Shown here in pieces: positions 1-5,141 of a DNA stretch of 5,141 bases; positions within the stretch are counted from its first letter, which is position 1; each line of letters begins with the position of its first letter. The translations under genes were made by a program, and so were the position numbers. The notes below the pieces were generated by a model that was not told where the DNA came from, made no database searches, and saw only the letters and a program-made list of their open reading frames with translations. Origin of the DNA: DAIOSQ01 sp036752465 (GTDB lineage: Bacteria; Pseudomonadota; Gammaproteobacteria; Legionellales; Legionellaceae); contig DAIOSQ010000121.1 of NCBI GenBank assembly GCA_036752465.1, positions 1-5,141 of the forward strand, given 5' to 3'.

Positions 1-338
1 AATAAATCCATGGGCGAGGCTTGCGAACTCGTCAGAGACTTTTTAATGTAAGGCTGTATTGGGGAGCCGTCTTGACTATTCAACTCCAACAAACAAGCAA
101 CCGCATGCGCACAATATTGGCTGGTTATACAACCACAGCGGGAAGCAGCAGCAGGCCAAGCTTTCAGATCTAAAAAAACATCATATATGTGGTTGGTGTG
201 ATCTTTTACTCTTGCTTTAAGCAACCCATCACTCAAACGCACTGTTAGAACTTGTCCAGTGGATTGCAGCAATCTGCCATCAGCCAGAACCTTGGGTGAG
301 AAAATTGCTTCCATGTTCGCAAGTGCTGCTTTGAGCAT
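1..338 (-). CDS. SWIM zinc-finger protein, N-terminal part of a probable SNF2-family helicase (3' end outside window)
   Basis: This open frame enters from the left edge; 112 complete codons are visible. With Met at 338 as residue 1, a SWIM zinc-binding motif is clear: Cys68-x-Cys70, five residues, Cys76-x-His78, followed by the hydrophobic helix AVACLLEL. Before it comes the beta-rich stretch usual in SWIM domains (about residues 28-60, including IYDVFLDL). In bacteria a SWIM domain near the N-terminus, preceded by a short 'FSP..L..GR' segment as here (residues 13-22), commonly heads large SWI2/SNF2 ATPases that act on DNA-protein complexes. The helicase motifs would lie outside the window, so that assignment is inferred. 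The frame is open upstream to a TGA at 357-359, so Met codons at 345-347, 336-338 and 312-314 are all possible. I chose 336-338 because a GGA lies a few bases upstream and the product then matches the usual N-terminal spacing. It is transcribed divergently from the VWA gene. Confidence 0.8.
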   Translation of the reverse strand, partial: MLKAALANMEAIFSPKVLADGRLLQSTGQVLTVRLSDGLLKARVKDHTNHIYDVFLDLKAWPAAASRCGCITSQYCAHAVACLLELNSQDGSPIQPYIKKSLTSSQASPMDL

Positions 339-370
339 TACAACCATCCAAAAATATCAGTGTAGCTGTC

Positions 371-376
371 ATTGTA
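371..376 (-). promoter_or_regulatory. Possible -10 box for the SWIM gene
   Basis: Read on the minus strand this is TACAAT, five of six matches to TATAAT, placed about 33 bases before the chosen start codon. It is not preceded by a recognisable -35 box at 16-18 bp, so it is only a candidate. Confidence 0.2.
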
Positions 377-424
377 CCTAAAAAAGCAACCCCTGGATAA
401 AATAGCCCTCATTTTTTAAATCTA

Positions 425-455
425 GATTGCTTTGTCAGGCTATCAGGAAGCAATC
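425..455. repeat. 8-bp dyad GATTGCTT / AAGCAATC
   Basis: GATTGCTT (425-432) and AAGCAATC (448-455) are perfect inverted copies separated by 15 bases. The spacing suits either a hairpin or a two-half-site operator between the divergent genes. It lies upstream of the possible -10 box of the SWIM gene. The matching protein or RNA is unknown. Confidence 0.5.
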
Positions 456-561
456 AGCGAGCATATTGAATGTATCTTGCGACACAAATACACTATACCT
501 CAAATAACTGTCTGCCAACCTAGCAGAGTATCTCTTTAGTTACCGCCCGTAAACCTGAAAG

Positions 562-596
562 GCCATCAAGCTGTATCTTAAATACAGCTTGATGGC
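562..596. repeat. Perfect 15-bp inverted repeat with 5-base loop
   Basis: The arms GCCATCAAGCTGTAT (562-576) and ATACAGCTTGATGGC (582-596) are exactly complementary around the loop CTTAA. It is by far the strongest dyad in the window and would be a very stable RNA hairpin on either strand. No T-run follows directly on either side, so by itself it is not a typical intrinsic terminator. It could be part of a bipartite terminator, an RNA stability element or a protein site. Confidence 0.85.
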
Positions 597-622
597 ACCC
601 GACGATAGCAGGTGCGTTTTTT
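595..622 (+). terminator. Intrinsic terminator without an upstream plus-strand gene
   Basis: GCACC (595-599) can pair with GGTGC (611-615) around an 11-base loop, followed by G and six Ts (617-622). This is the shape of a short rho-independent terminator reading rightward. Its first two bases, 595-596, are also the last two of the perfect inverted repeat just upstream, so the two stems compete at their junction. It lies 78 bases before the VWA start codon. Confidence 0.5.
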
Positions 623-638
623 ATATCAACCGATTTTG

Positions 639-667
639 TTGTAAACAGTTAAATTCTGAGGTAGCAT
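639..667 (+). promoter_or_regulatory. Candidate sigma-70 promoter of the VWA gene
   Basis: TTGTAA (639-644) and TAGCAT (662-667) are each four of six matches to the -35 and -10 consensus, with a 17-bp spacer. Transcription would start near 674, just after the orphan terminator, giving a leader of about 27 nt. Both boxes are weak, so the promoter may need an activator or may be misplaced. Confidence 0.3.
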
Positions 668-700
668 CCAATTTTTAGGCACTTAACCAGGAAAAAATAC

Positions 701-2242
701 ATGACGCAACATTGCTATGATCTATCTAACCATGAGTTACGCGGCAAAGCTCTAGAAAGTTTTTTTGCTGTCAACGGTATCAGAAGAAATTTTGCTCGGA
801 TCGCTAATCAAGGCGATTGGTTTGCATTAGAGCTTGTAAGAAGTGATCTAGAAGTCAATTCACCTGAATTTCAGCAACTCGTGGGAAAAATCAATCAAAC
901 TTGTGGTACCAATCTGCCGCTGCAAATCATCTCATTACAAAAAGCTTTAGCAGATCTAATCCAGAAAGCCGGTACAGATAATGAAGCGGACCAAACAGCT
1001 TGCGCAGTTTTACTCAACACTTTATTTGAATTTGACTTTGTAAACTTTGATCTTGAATCGGGACAGTTGACGGTTAGTAGCCGATCCCCAACCATTGCTG
1101 GTCTTTATACAAGACTAGAACATCCACATTTGGCGGTATCGTCTACTCAATTGGGTATCAAGCTATATGAGTTAATATCTGCGCTTCAACCAAGCATTTT
1201 TTTGGTACACAAAGGCCATGGAGAAGCACCTATTATATTTTTAAATAATCACTTTTTGCCAAAAAATCGATTGCTCTTGTCCAAAGAGCATCAAGAAGAT
1301 GGTTCGATTAAGGTGACGCCTTATATGATAGCTGAACAACCAACTATACCGGCCAATTATCATTTTATTTTGGATCGTTCTGAGAGTATGCTAGGAGAAA
1401 GGATTGAAACTGCCAAAAACAGTCTGCTGAATTTTGCGCAGATATTATTTCAATTCGAACCCAGAGCAAAATTATTCATTAATCTCTTTGATAGCAACTA
1501 TAAGCCACTGAGCCCCACACCATTTGAAGCAACTGATCTATGCAATGGTAGATTAGCCTCGGCAATCCGAACAATTACTGGCGGCAGTTCAACAAATATT
1601 GCCAAGGCATGTCTCCAAAAAATCCGTGAATTTGCAGATGATCAAAATAATGTCTTATTATTTACCGATGGAGAAGATACAGACCGTGATCACCAAGCGT
1701 TGAGTCAAGAATTAGATAGCTTGTCTCCAGAAAAAACTGTTAGAAATAAATTTTTTATCATTAGTTTTCTGCAGCAACCACACGTTTTACAAAAAATGAC
1801 GCAAATATTTGGTTCTCAGCTGATCGTTGAAACGACTGCCGCATTACAAGACGTAATGGCCCGACATGACCAGTTGCAAAATTGGGCGGCGTGTAGAGAG
1901 TTGTTTACCACACGCGTACTGGTCCAACAAAAAATAGACAAATCAACCACAGAGGTTGTTTCTAAAAAAAGCATGACGCAATCCAATCAATTAGAAGCAC
2001 TGGAGTCAATCACCGTTCAGCCAGGGGATGAAATTGAGATTGAAATCACGGATAGCTCGGGGCGCGTTTTATTCACAACCAGAGAAATAATTGACCACCA
2101 GTTAGCGACCGAGAACTTCCTGGAACAGAATAGAGGGATACTTTCTCCAGGCGCAAACTCTGTCTTTCATCATACGCCAACAGCTCCAGTAGAGCAAAGT
2201 CGTGAAATTAAAACACCCATCATTTTGTGCGCCATAAGCTAA
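701..2242 (+). CDS. Soluble von Willebrand factor A domain protein with intact MIDAS and C-terminal CaaX box (candidate effector)
   Basis: This 513-residue protein has a VWA domain at roughly residues 218-395. The metal-ion-dependent adhesion site is complete: Asp225-x-Ser227-x-Ser229 (in FILDRSESM), Thr298 (in TGGSSTNI) and Asp323 (in LFTDGED). VWA domains of this kind bind a divalent metal and a protein ligand. The first 215 residues resemble no domain I recognise. After the VWA domain there is a beta-rich segment (about 430-465, with alternating IEIEI) and a Pro/Ser/Thr-containing tail. The last four residues are Cys510-Ala-Ile-Ser, a CaaX prenylation box of the class preferred by farnesyltransferase. 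There is no signal peptide or membrane segment, so it is cytosolic unless exported by a specialised system. The start is supported by AGGA at 689-692, eight bases before the ATG. It stands alone: divergent from the SWIM gene and 197 bp before the next operon. The gene and domain call are firm; the effector role is inferred. Confidence 0.9.
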   Translation: MTQHCYDLSNHELRGKALESFFAVNGIRRNFARIANQGDWFALELVRSDLEVNSPEFQQLVGKINQTCGTNLPLQIISLQKALADLIQKAGTDNEADQTACAVLLNTLFEFDFVNFDLESGQLTVSSRSPTIAGLYTRLEHPHLAVSSTQLGIKLYELISALQPSIFLVHKGHGEAPIIFLNNHFLPKNRLLLSKEHQEDGSIKVTPYMIAEQPTIPANYHFILDRSESMLGERIETAKNSLLNFAQILFQFEPRAKLFINLFDSNYKPLSPTPFEATDLCNGRLASAIRTITGGSSTNIAKACLQKIREFADDQNNVLLFTDGEDTDRDHQALSQELDSLSPEKTVRNKFFIISFLQQPHVLQKMTQIFGSQLIVETTAALQDVMARHDQLQNWAACRELFTTRVLVQQKIDKSTTEVVSKKSMTQSNQLEALESITVQPGDEIEIEITDSSGRVLFTTREIIDHQLATENFLEQNRGILSPGANSVFHHTPTAPVEQSREIKTPIILCAIS

Positions 2243-2272
2243 TTAATACAACAGCACATACCCGTGCTTCCA

Positions 2273-2365
2273 AGAGGAGATTTCATCGTGGCTCTATTAG
2301 ATTGACTTGATTTTTTAAAATGTTGCATCGTTTCAGGTTTTGTCGCTAAGATGTTCCATGGCTAA
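2273..2365 (+). pseudogene. Possible gene relic: strong Shine-Dalgarno, GTG start, stop after five codons
   Basis: AGAGGAGA at 2273-2280 is the best Shine-Dalgarno sequence in this gap, and a GTG at 2288 sits at ideal distance. The frame reads Met-Ala-Leu-Leu-Asp and then TGA (2303-2305). Past the TGA the same frame stays open for 19 more codons to a TAA at 2363-2365. It may be the remnant of a lost small gene, a five-residue leader peptide, or chance. I do not recognise the product. Confidence 0.2.
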
Positions 2366-2382
2366 AAAGACACAATTCATTG

Positions 2383-2410
2383 TTGCAAAATCAGCGTAAC
2401 ACGATAACAT
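2383..2410 (+). promoter_or_regulatory. Weak candidate promoter for the barrel-protein-rpe-slt operon
   Basis: TTGCAA (2383-2388) and TAACAT (2405-2410) each match four of six consensus bases with a 16-bp spacer, giving a start point near 2417 and a short leader before the ATG at 2440. A second option is TTGCAT (2323-2328) with TAAGAT (2347-2352), spacer 18. Neither is strong. Confidence 0.22.
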
Positions 2411-2429
2411 GGAGAGATAGTAAAGTACC

Positions 2430-2434
2430 AAGGA
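2430..2434 (+). promoter_or_regulatory. Shine-Dalgarno that decides the start of the first barrel protein
   Basis: AAGGA lies five bases before ATG 2440. The frame is open further upstream to a TTG at 2380, but that codon has no ribosome-binding site, and starting there would put about 20 charged and polar residues before the signal peptide. Confidence 0.7.
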
Positions 2435-2439
2435 ATGTC

Positions 2440-3081
2440 ATGCGATTTAAAGTAGGCACAGTAACCCTGCTGGTGTCACAACTGGCTTGTGCTGCTGCAA
2501 CAGCAATTGATGGTTTATATAGCACCGTATTCGCGGGTTACGCCGATACACCCAATAATATATACGCCACCTACCAGTCCTTAACCCGCAGTAACGCGGT
2601 ATATAATGCAGGTTATGATGTGGGTGGCGCCATTGGATATAAAAGCACACCTATGCGCTATGAAGGTGAAATCACCTACCTAAATACCAATCTAACCGGC
2701 TTAAAAATAAATCAGGTTTCACAAACAGGCGTGTCTGGATATAATAGCGCTGTTTTTGCTATGGCTAACCTATATTATGATTTTCATCCGCTTGTACAGG
2801 GGGTGCAACCATTTTTAGGCGGCGGTATAGGGTATGGCTGGCTCAGCAATAATTTTAACGCTACCGGGCCAAACATAGCCACACAATTACATTTGAATAA
2901 TTATACGTTTGCTTATCAGGGCAGCGCGGGTATCGCTATTCACTTCGTCGAAAATTACTCATTGACAGCAGCATATCGATATGTGGCCACACCACAACTG
3001 TCGAATATTGGCAAGTCCTTTCAGGCCAACTTAGCCAGTCTTGGCGTGACATATCGCTTTGATGAGAGCAGTTATAAATAG
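2440..3081 (+). CDS. Outer-membrane beta-barrel protein, opacity/OmpA-like 8-stranded type (first of a pair)
   Basis: From ATG 2440 this is a 213-residue precursor. It has a classical signal peptide: MRFK, a hydrophobic core, and cleavage likely after ACAAATA at residue 22. The mature part alternates polar and non-polar residues in eight candidate strands, with long loops between. Strands lie near residues 25-34, 59-68, 72-85, 101-115, 122-139, 157-169, 174-184 and 196-207. Typical barrel features are YEGEITYLN, the glycine-rich PFLGGGIGYGW and the closing LGVTYRF. The last strand ends at Phe207 but is followed by six more residues, so the usual C-terminal aromatic signal for barrel insertion is internal. 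It should sit in the outer membrane; the specific function is unknown (adhesion, surface variation or resistance are typical for the family). It is the first gene of the operon, nine bases before its paralogue. Confidence 0.85.
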   Translation: MRFKVGTVTLLVSQLACAAATAIDGLYSTVFAGYADTPNNIYATYQSLTRSNAVYNAGYDVGGAIGYKSTPMRYEGEITYLNTNLTGLKINQVSQTGVSGYNSAVFAMANLYYDFHPLVQGVQPFLGGGIGYGWLSNNFNATGPNIATQLHLNNYTFAYQGSAGIAIHFVENYSLTAAYRYVATPQLSNIGKSFQANLASLGVTYRFDESSYK

Positions 3082-3090
3082 GGATATAAC

Positions 3091-3864
3091 ATGCAAATAT
3101 ATCGCAAATGTTTATTCGCCATTTTGTGTTTGATGCACCACCAGGCGCTGGCACTTAATGCGGTATCTGGTTGGTACGGCGGAATCATGCTAGGCCCTTC
3201 GTACACGCCTAAGGTTAATCGAACAACCACTTACCCCGCGACTGTTAATGGCACAAATGTTGTCTTGTCAACTAATGGCACGCTCAAGTATAGCGTTCTA
3301 GCAGATGTTGGGGTTTCTGTTGGCTTTCGCTGTGATAAATGTCGCTTTGAGGGCCAATTCCTATATAACAATGCCCCATACAGCTCGCTTGATTTTAGTA
3401 GCAATAATATTCAATATACTGTGACTGGGAGTAAAACTGTAACCACGCCATCCGGTAATACAATTAATCTCAGTCTCAAAGGCAGCACCACAACCATAGC
3501 AGGCATTTTCAATGCCTTCTATGATTTTTTACCCAACAATCCGCGGTCAAATTTTGCCCCTTATGTCGGAGTTGGGGTTGGCTACGCATATGTTATCAAT
3601 TCTTTATCATTCTCATGCATCAACAGCACACTGAGTGAAACCTGTAGCACAATAACTGGCAAAACATACACCGCCCCAGATAACAATTTATCTAGTGTAG
3701 CGGGTCAGGCGATCGTTGGCTTCAACTTCTTTTTAGATGATTTTTCTTGGTTTTCCATGGACGGACGTTTGTTCTCAACACTCAGCAAAACCCCTATAAC
3801 TCAAACTCGGGTGGAAATAGCCAGTATCAATTTTATGTTTACTGGGATTTTTCATGCCGTGTAG
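3091..3864 (+). CDS. Outer-membrane beta-barrel protein with two cysteine pairs (second of a pair)
   Basis: This 257-residue precursor has a signal peptide with cleavage likely after QALA (residue 21). Eight strands can be traced: about 27-38, 67-80, 85-100, 130-146, 155-174, 199-215, 219-232 and 240-254. It parallels the upstream barrel segment by segment: FEGQFLYN against YEGEITYL, FYDFLPNN against YYDFHPLV, YVGVGVGYAYV against FLGGGIGYGWL. The two are therefore diverged tandem duplicates. Unlike its partner it carries Cys81-Asp-Lys-Cys84 at the predicted first periplasmic turn, and Cys176 and Cys185 in the long third outer loop, which could form a disulfide. GGGA (3081-3084) overlaps the stop codon of the first barrel gene and lies six bases before the ATG, suggesting coupled translation. 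Its own stop overlaps the rpe start by 11 bases. Location in the outer membrane is confident; the function is unknown. Confidence 0.87.
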   Translation: MQIYRKCLFAILCLMHHQALALNAVSGWYGGIMLGPSYTPKVNRTTTYPATVNGTNVVLSTNGTLKYSVLADVGVSVGFRCDKCRFEGQFLYNNAPYSSLDFSSNNIQYTVTGSKTVTTPSGNTINLSLKGSTTTIAGIFNAFYDFLPNNPRSNFAPYVGVGVGYAYVINSLSFSCINSTLSETCSTITGKTYTAPDNNLSSVAGQAIVGFNFFLDDFSWFSMDGRLFSTLSKTPITQTRVEIASINFMFTGIFHAV

Positions 3865-4516
3865 CACGCAAGATATCCGAATTTTACCATCATTATTGGC
3901 AGCTAACTTGCTGTACTTACATGAAGAGATCAACCATTTGATCGATGCCGGTAGTCAATTATTGCATATTGATGTGATGGATAATCATTACGTACCCAAT
4001 CTTACGTTTGGGCCGATGCTTGCGCAAAGTATCAAAACCCAATTGCAAATTGCGTTAGATATTCATCTAATGGTGACCCCCATCGACCCGTTGATTACTC
4101 AATTCGCCCCATACGCGCAACAGATTGCTTTTCACCCCGATGCAACAGTGCATGTAGATAGAAGCATACAACTGATTAAGGATCATAATTGTCTTGCAGG
4201 CCTGGCGCTTAATCCGCATACGTCCCTGGATTGCTTAACCTACTGCGCGCAAACATTAGATTACGTGCTGATCATGACGGTCAATCCGGGATTTGGTGGG
4301 CAGACGTTAATTCCTTATGTGATCCCTAAAATTAATCAAATACGCCAACTATACCCACACCTGCGCATTGCGGTGGATGGCGGTGTCAATGCAACCAACA
4401 TTGCTGCGCTCAGCGCTGCAGGTGCAAGCGATTTTGTCGCCGGTCATGCCATATTCCAGGATAAAGAGTATAAAAAAAATATTGACGTGCTACAGCAGCT
4501 TGCCACTCAGGTTTAG
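3854..4516 (+). CDS. rpe: Ribulose-phosphate 3-epimerase
   Basis: Rpe interconverts D-ribulose 5-phosphate and D-xylulose 5-phosphate in the cytosolic pentose-phosphate pathway, using a divalent metal in a TIM barrel. All hallmarks are present in this 220-residue protein, close to the usual 215-230. They are LPSLLAA near the N-terminus (Ser13), HIDVMDNHYVPNLTFGP with metal ligands His38 and Asp40, LDIHLMV with metal ligand His71, FHPDA (His94), the phosphate-side loop MTVNPGFGGQ (141-150), and VDGGV with the second acid/base Asp175. The phosphate-binding motif reads AGHAIF where many family members have AGSAIF. The ATG lies inside the end of the upstream barrel gene, 11 bases before that gene's stop is complete, with GGGA at 3844-3847. 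Translation is thus probably coupled. It is an unusual neighbour for two surface proteins, but the enzyme itself appears intact. Confidence 0.98.
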   Translation: MPCSTQDIRILPSLLAANLLYLHEEINHLIDAGSQLLHIDVMDNHYVPNLTFGPMLAQSIKTQLQIALDIHLMVTPIDPLITQFAPYAQQIAFHPDATVHVDRSIQLIKDHNCLAGLALNPHTSLDCLTYCAQTLDYVLIMTVNPGFGGQTLIPYVIPKINQIRQLYPHLRIAVDGGVNATNIAALSAAGASDFVAGHAIFQDKEYKKNIDVLQQLATQV

Positions 4517-4527
4517 GACGAGGCTGC

Positions 4528-5141
4528 ATGAAAACCCTCTGTTGCACGCTGATAATTGTTTGCCTACTCCTAACAAATCCTGTCACCCATGCTGATAACA
4601 ATTACCTAGATAAATTCGCAACGTATAGTCGATGGAGTGAGCATCTACCAAGCAACATCAATCCTGACTTTATCGCTTTTATTGATGCACCTTCACCACT
4701 CACGCAAAAACTGCGTGAGAAATGGCTATATCAATTGGCTTGGAATAAAGATTGGCAGAGATTTTCAAAATTTTATCGCCATTCACCAGATATAGCGTTG
4801 CAATGCTATCAGTCTCTCGCACTCTATCAACTTAATCAGCGCGCACAAGCAATCCATATGGCCAACCAACTGCTGCTATCTGGACACACCTTGCCGGCCG
4901 GTTGTGCTATTTTGTATCGTCAGATGCTACAAAATCATGAAATCAGTACAACTTTAATCGGCAAACGCATCGAATTAGCACTGGAAGAAAAGCACGTCTC
5001 TTTAGCTGCGGACCTGCTCAAGCAATTAACTCCACCGCGCAATACGGATGCCCTATTGCTCCGTACCATCGAAAAGCAACCCAAGCAGATACGACTGTTG
5101 ATGCCAGGTCCCTATCATGGTGCATTTTATTTATATGGGTT
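4528..5141 (+). CDS. slt: Soluble lytic murein transglycosylase, N-terminal part (3' end outside window)
   Basis: 204 codons are visible before the right edge. The protein begins with a signal peptide (MKTL, hydrophobic core, cleavage likely after THA at residue 22), so it acts in the periplasm. What follows is the all-helical superhelix of Slt70-type enzymes. It includes LREKWLYQLAWNKDW (62-76), a cysteine in the 'C..AL' position of the next helix pair (Cys93) and LLLSGHTLPAGC (115-126), which matches the conserved 'L.L.G.SLP..C' segment of the family. The catalytic lysozyme-like domain, which cleaves the MurNAc-GlcNAc bond to leave 1,6-anhydro-MurNAc, would be encoded beyond the window and cannot be checked. 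The gene starts 11 bases after the rpe stop, with AGGA at 4515-4518 and GAGG at 4520-4523 upstream, so it belongs to the same operon. Confidence 0.92.
   Translation, partial: MKTLCCTLIIVCLLLTNPVTHADNNYLDKFATYSRWSEHLPSNINPDFIAFIDAPSPLTQKLREKWLYQLAWNKDWQRFSKFYRHSPDIALQCYQSLALYQLNQRAQAIHMANQLLLSGHTLPAGCAILYRQMLQNHEISTTLIGKRIELALEEKHVSLAADLLKQLTPPRNTDALLLRTIEKQPKQIRLLMPGPYHGAFYLYG

Larger units (their letters stand above)
501..622 (+). ncRNA. Candidate small RNA or leader ending at the orphan terminator
   Basis: A plus-strand terminator at 595-622 has no protein gene upstream of it on the same strand, so something else should be transcribed into it. A weak promoter fits: TTGAAT at 466-471, a 17-bp spacer, then TACACT at 489-494. 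This would start an RNA near 501 of about 120 nt. That RNA could form a hairpin at 511-527 (TCTGC/GCAGA, 7-nt loop), the perfect 15-bp hairpin at 562-596 and the terminator. I recognise no known RNA family. The 5' end is a guess; alternatively a longer transcript from further upstream is attenuated here before the VWA gene. Confidence 0.25.
339..700. other. Divergent intergenic region with structured DNA and no convincing protein gene
   Basis: This 362-bp gap separates the minus-strand SWIM gene from the plus-strand VWA gene. It should hold both divergent promoters. It also contains an 8-bp dyad at 425-455, a small hairpin at 511-527, a perfect 15-bp inverted repeat at 562-596 and a plus-strand terminator at 595-622. 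The best open frame I found on the plus strand starts at an ATG near 470 and is only 17 codons with no Shine-Dalgarno sequence, so I call no protein here. Confidence 0.75.

Noticed and set aside
641..655. CpxR- or PmrA-type regulator box upstream of the VWA gene (GTAAA and TTAAATT)
   Set aside because: Only single half-sites are visible; the second half at the required spacing is absent.
895..1095. Minus-strand open frame of 66 codons inside the VWA gene
   Set aside because: It is fully antisense to a gene with a clear domain and has no recognisable product or start signal; a shadow frame.
2253..2268. Hairpin AGCAC/GTGCT after the VWA gene as a terminator
   Set aside because: The stem has only five pairs and is followed by TCCAAG, without a T-run; a real terminator for the VWA gene was not found.
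2358..2399. 13-residue frame MAKKTQFIVAKSA upstream of the barrel operon
   Set aside because: It has no convincing ribosome-binding site and is too short to support without conservation data.
2380..2439. TTG start giving the first barrel protein 20 extra residues
   Set aside because: There is no Shine-Dalgarno before it, and the extension would displace a textbook signal peptide; ATG 2440 with AAGGA is better.
2440..2506. Lipoprotein signal in the first barrel protein (Ser-Gln-Leu-Ala-Cys)
   Set aside because: The -3 position is Gln, not Leu, Val or Ile, so it is not a lipobox; ordinary signal-peptidase I cleavage after ATA fits better.
2447..2650. Minus-strand open frame of 67 codons opposite the first barrel gene
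   Set aside because: The composition is Arg/His/Tyr-rich and irregular, and the frame is antisense to a well-supported signal-peptide and barrel gene.
2936..3154. Minus-strand open frame of 72 codons across the junction of the two barrel genes
   Set aside because: It covers the ends of two real genes on the other strand and shows no domain or ribosome-binding site.
3220..3640. Several Asn-x-Ser/Thr sequons in the second barrel protein
   Set aside because: They are expected in Asn/Thr-rich barrel loops and are not evidence of glycosylation in a bacterial outer-membrane protein.
4368..4595. Overlapping plus- and minus-strand frames at the end of rpe
   Set aside because: They are out of frame with the strongly conserved Rpe C-terminus and the start of Slt, and encode nothing recognisable.

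Overview
The window reads as a piece of an AT-rich gammaproteobacterial chromosome. I infer the order Legionellales (Legionella or a relative). This rests on overall style rather than on a diagnostic marker: low GC, a pair of small opacity-type outer-membrane barrels beside rpe and slt, and a large soluble orphan protein whose C-terminus carries a eukaryotic-type prenylation box. There are no tRNAs, rRNAs, insertion sequences or CRISPR arrays.

Layout. Positions 1-338 (minus strand) hold the N-terminal part of a SWIM zinc-finger protein, probably the start of a SNF2-family helicase; it runs off the left edge. Positions 339-700 are a divergent intergenic region. It contains an 8-bp dyad, a perfect 15-bp inverted repeat and a plus-strand intrinsic terminator that has no gene in front of it, which suggests a small RNA or a regulated leader. 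Positions 701-2242 (plus) encode a 513-residue von Willebrand factor A (VWA) protein with an intact MIDAS metal site, no signal peptide and the C-terminus Cys-Ala-Ile-Ser, a CaaX box. Positions 2243-2439 are a second intergenic region with weak promoter candidates and a possible gene relic.

From 2440 to the right edge lies a tightly packed plus-strand operon. It holds two related 8-stranded outer-membrane barrel proteins (2440-3081 and 3091-3864), then rpe, ribulose-phosphate 3-epimerase (3854-4516, overlapping the preceding gene by 11 bp), then the beginning of slt, soluble lytic murein transglycosylase (from 4528, cut by the right edge). Three of the four products go to the envelope (two barrels and a peptidoglycan enzyme). 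Rpe is the cytosolic pentose-phosphate enzyme caught between them.

The most interesting item is the VWA protein. If the organism is an intracellular bacterium with a protein-translocating secretion system, the terminal CAIS box makes this protein a candidate secreted effector that the host farnesylates and thereby anchors to membranes. That is an inference from four residues plus context and needs testing.
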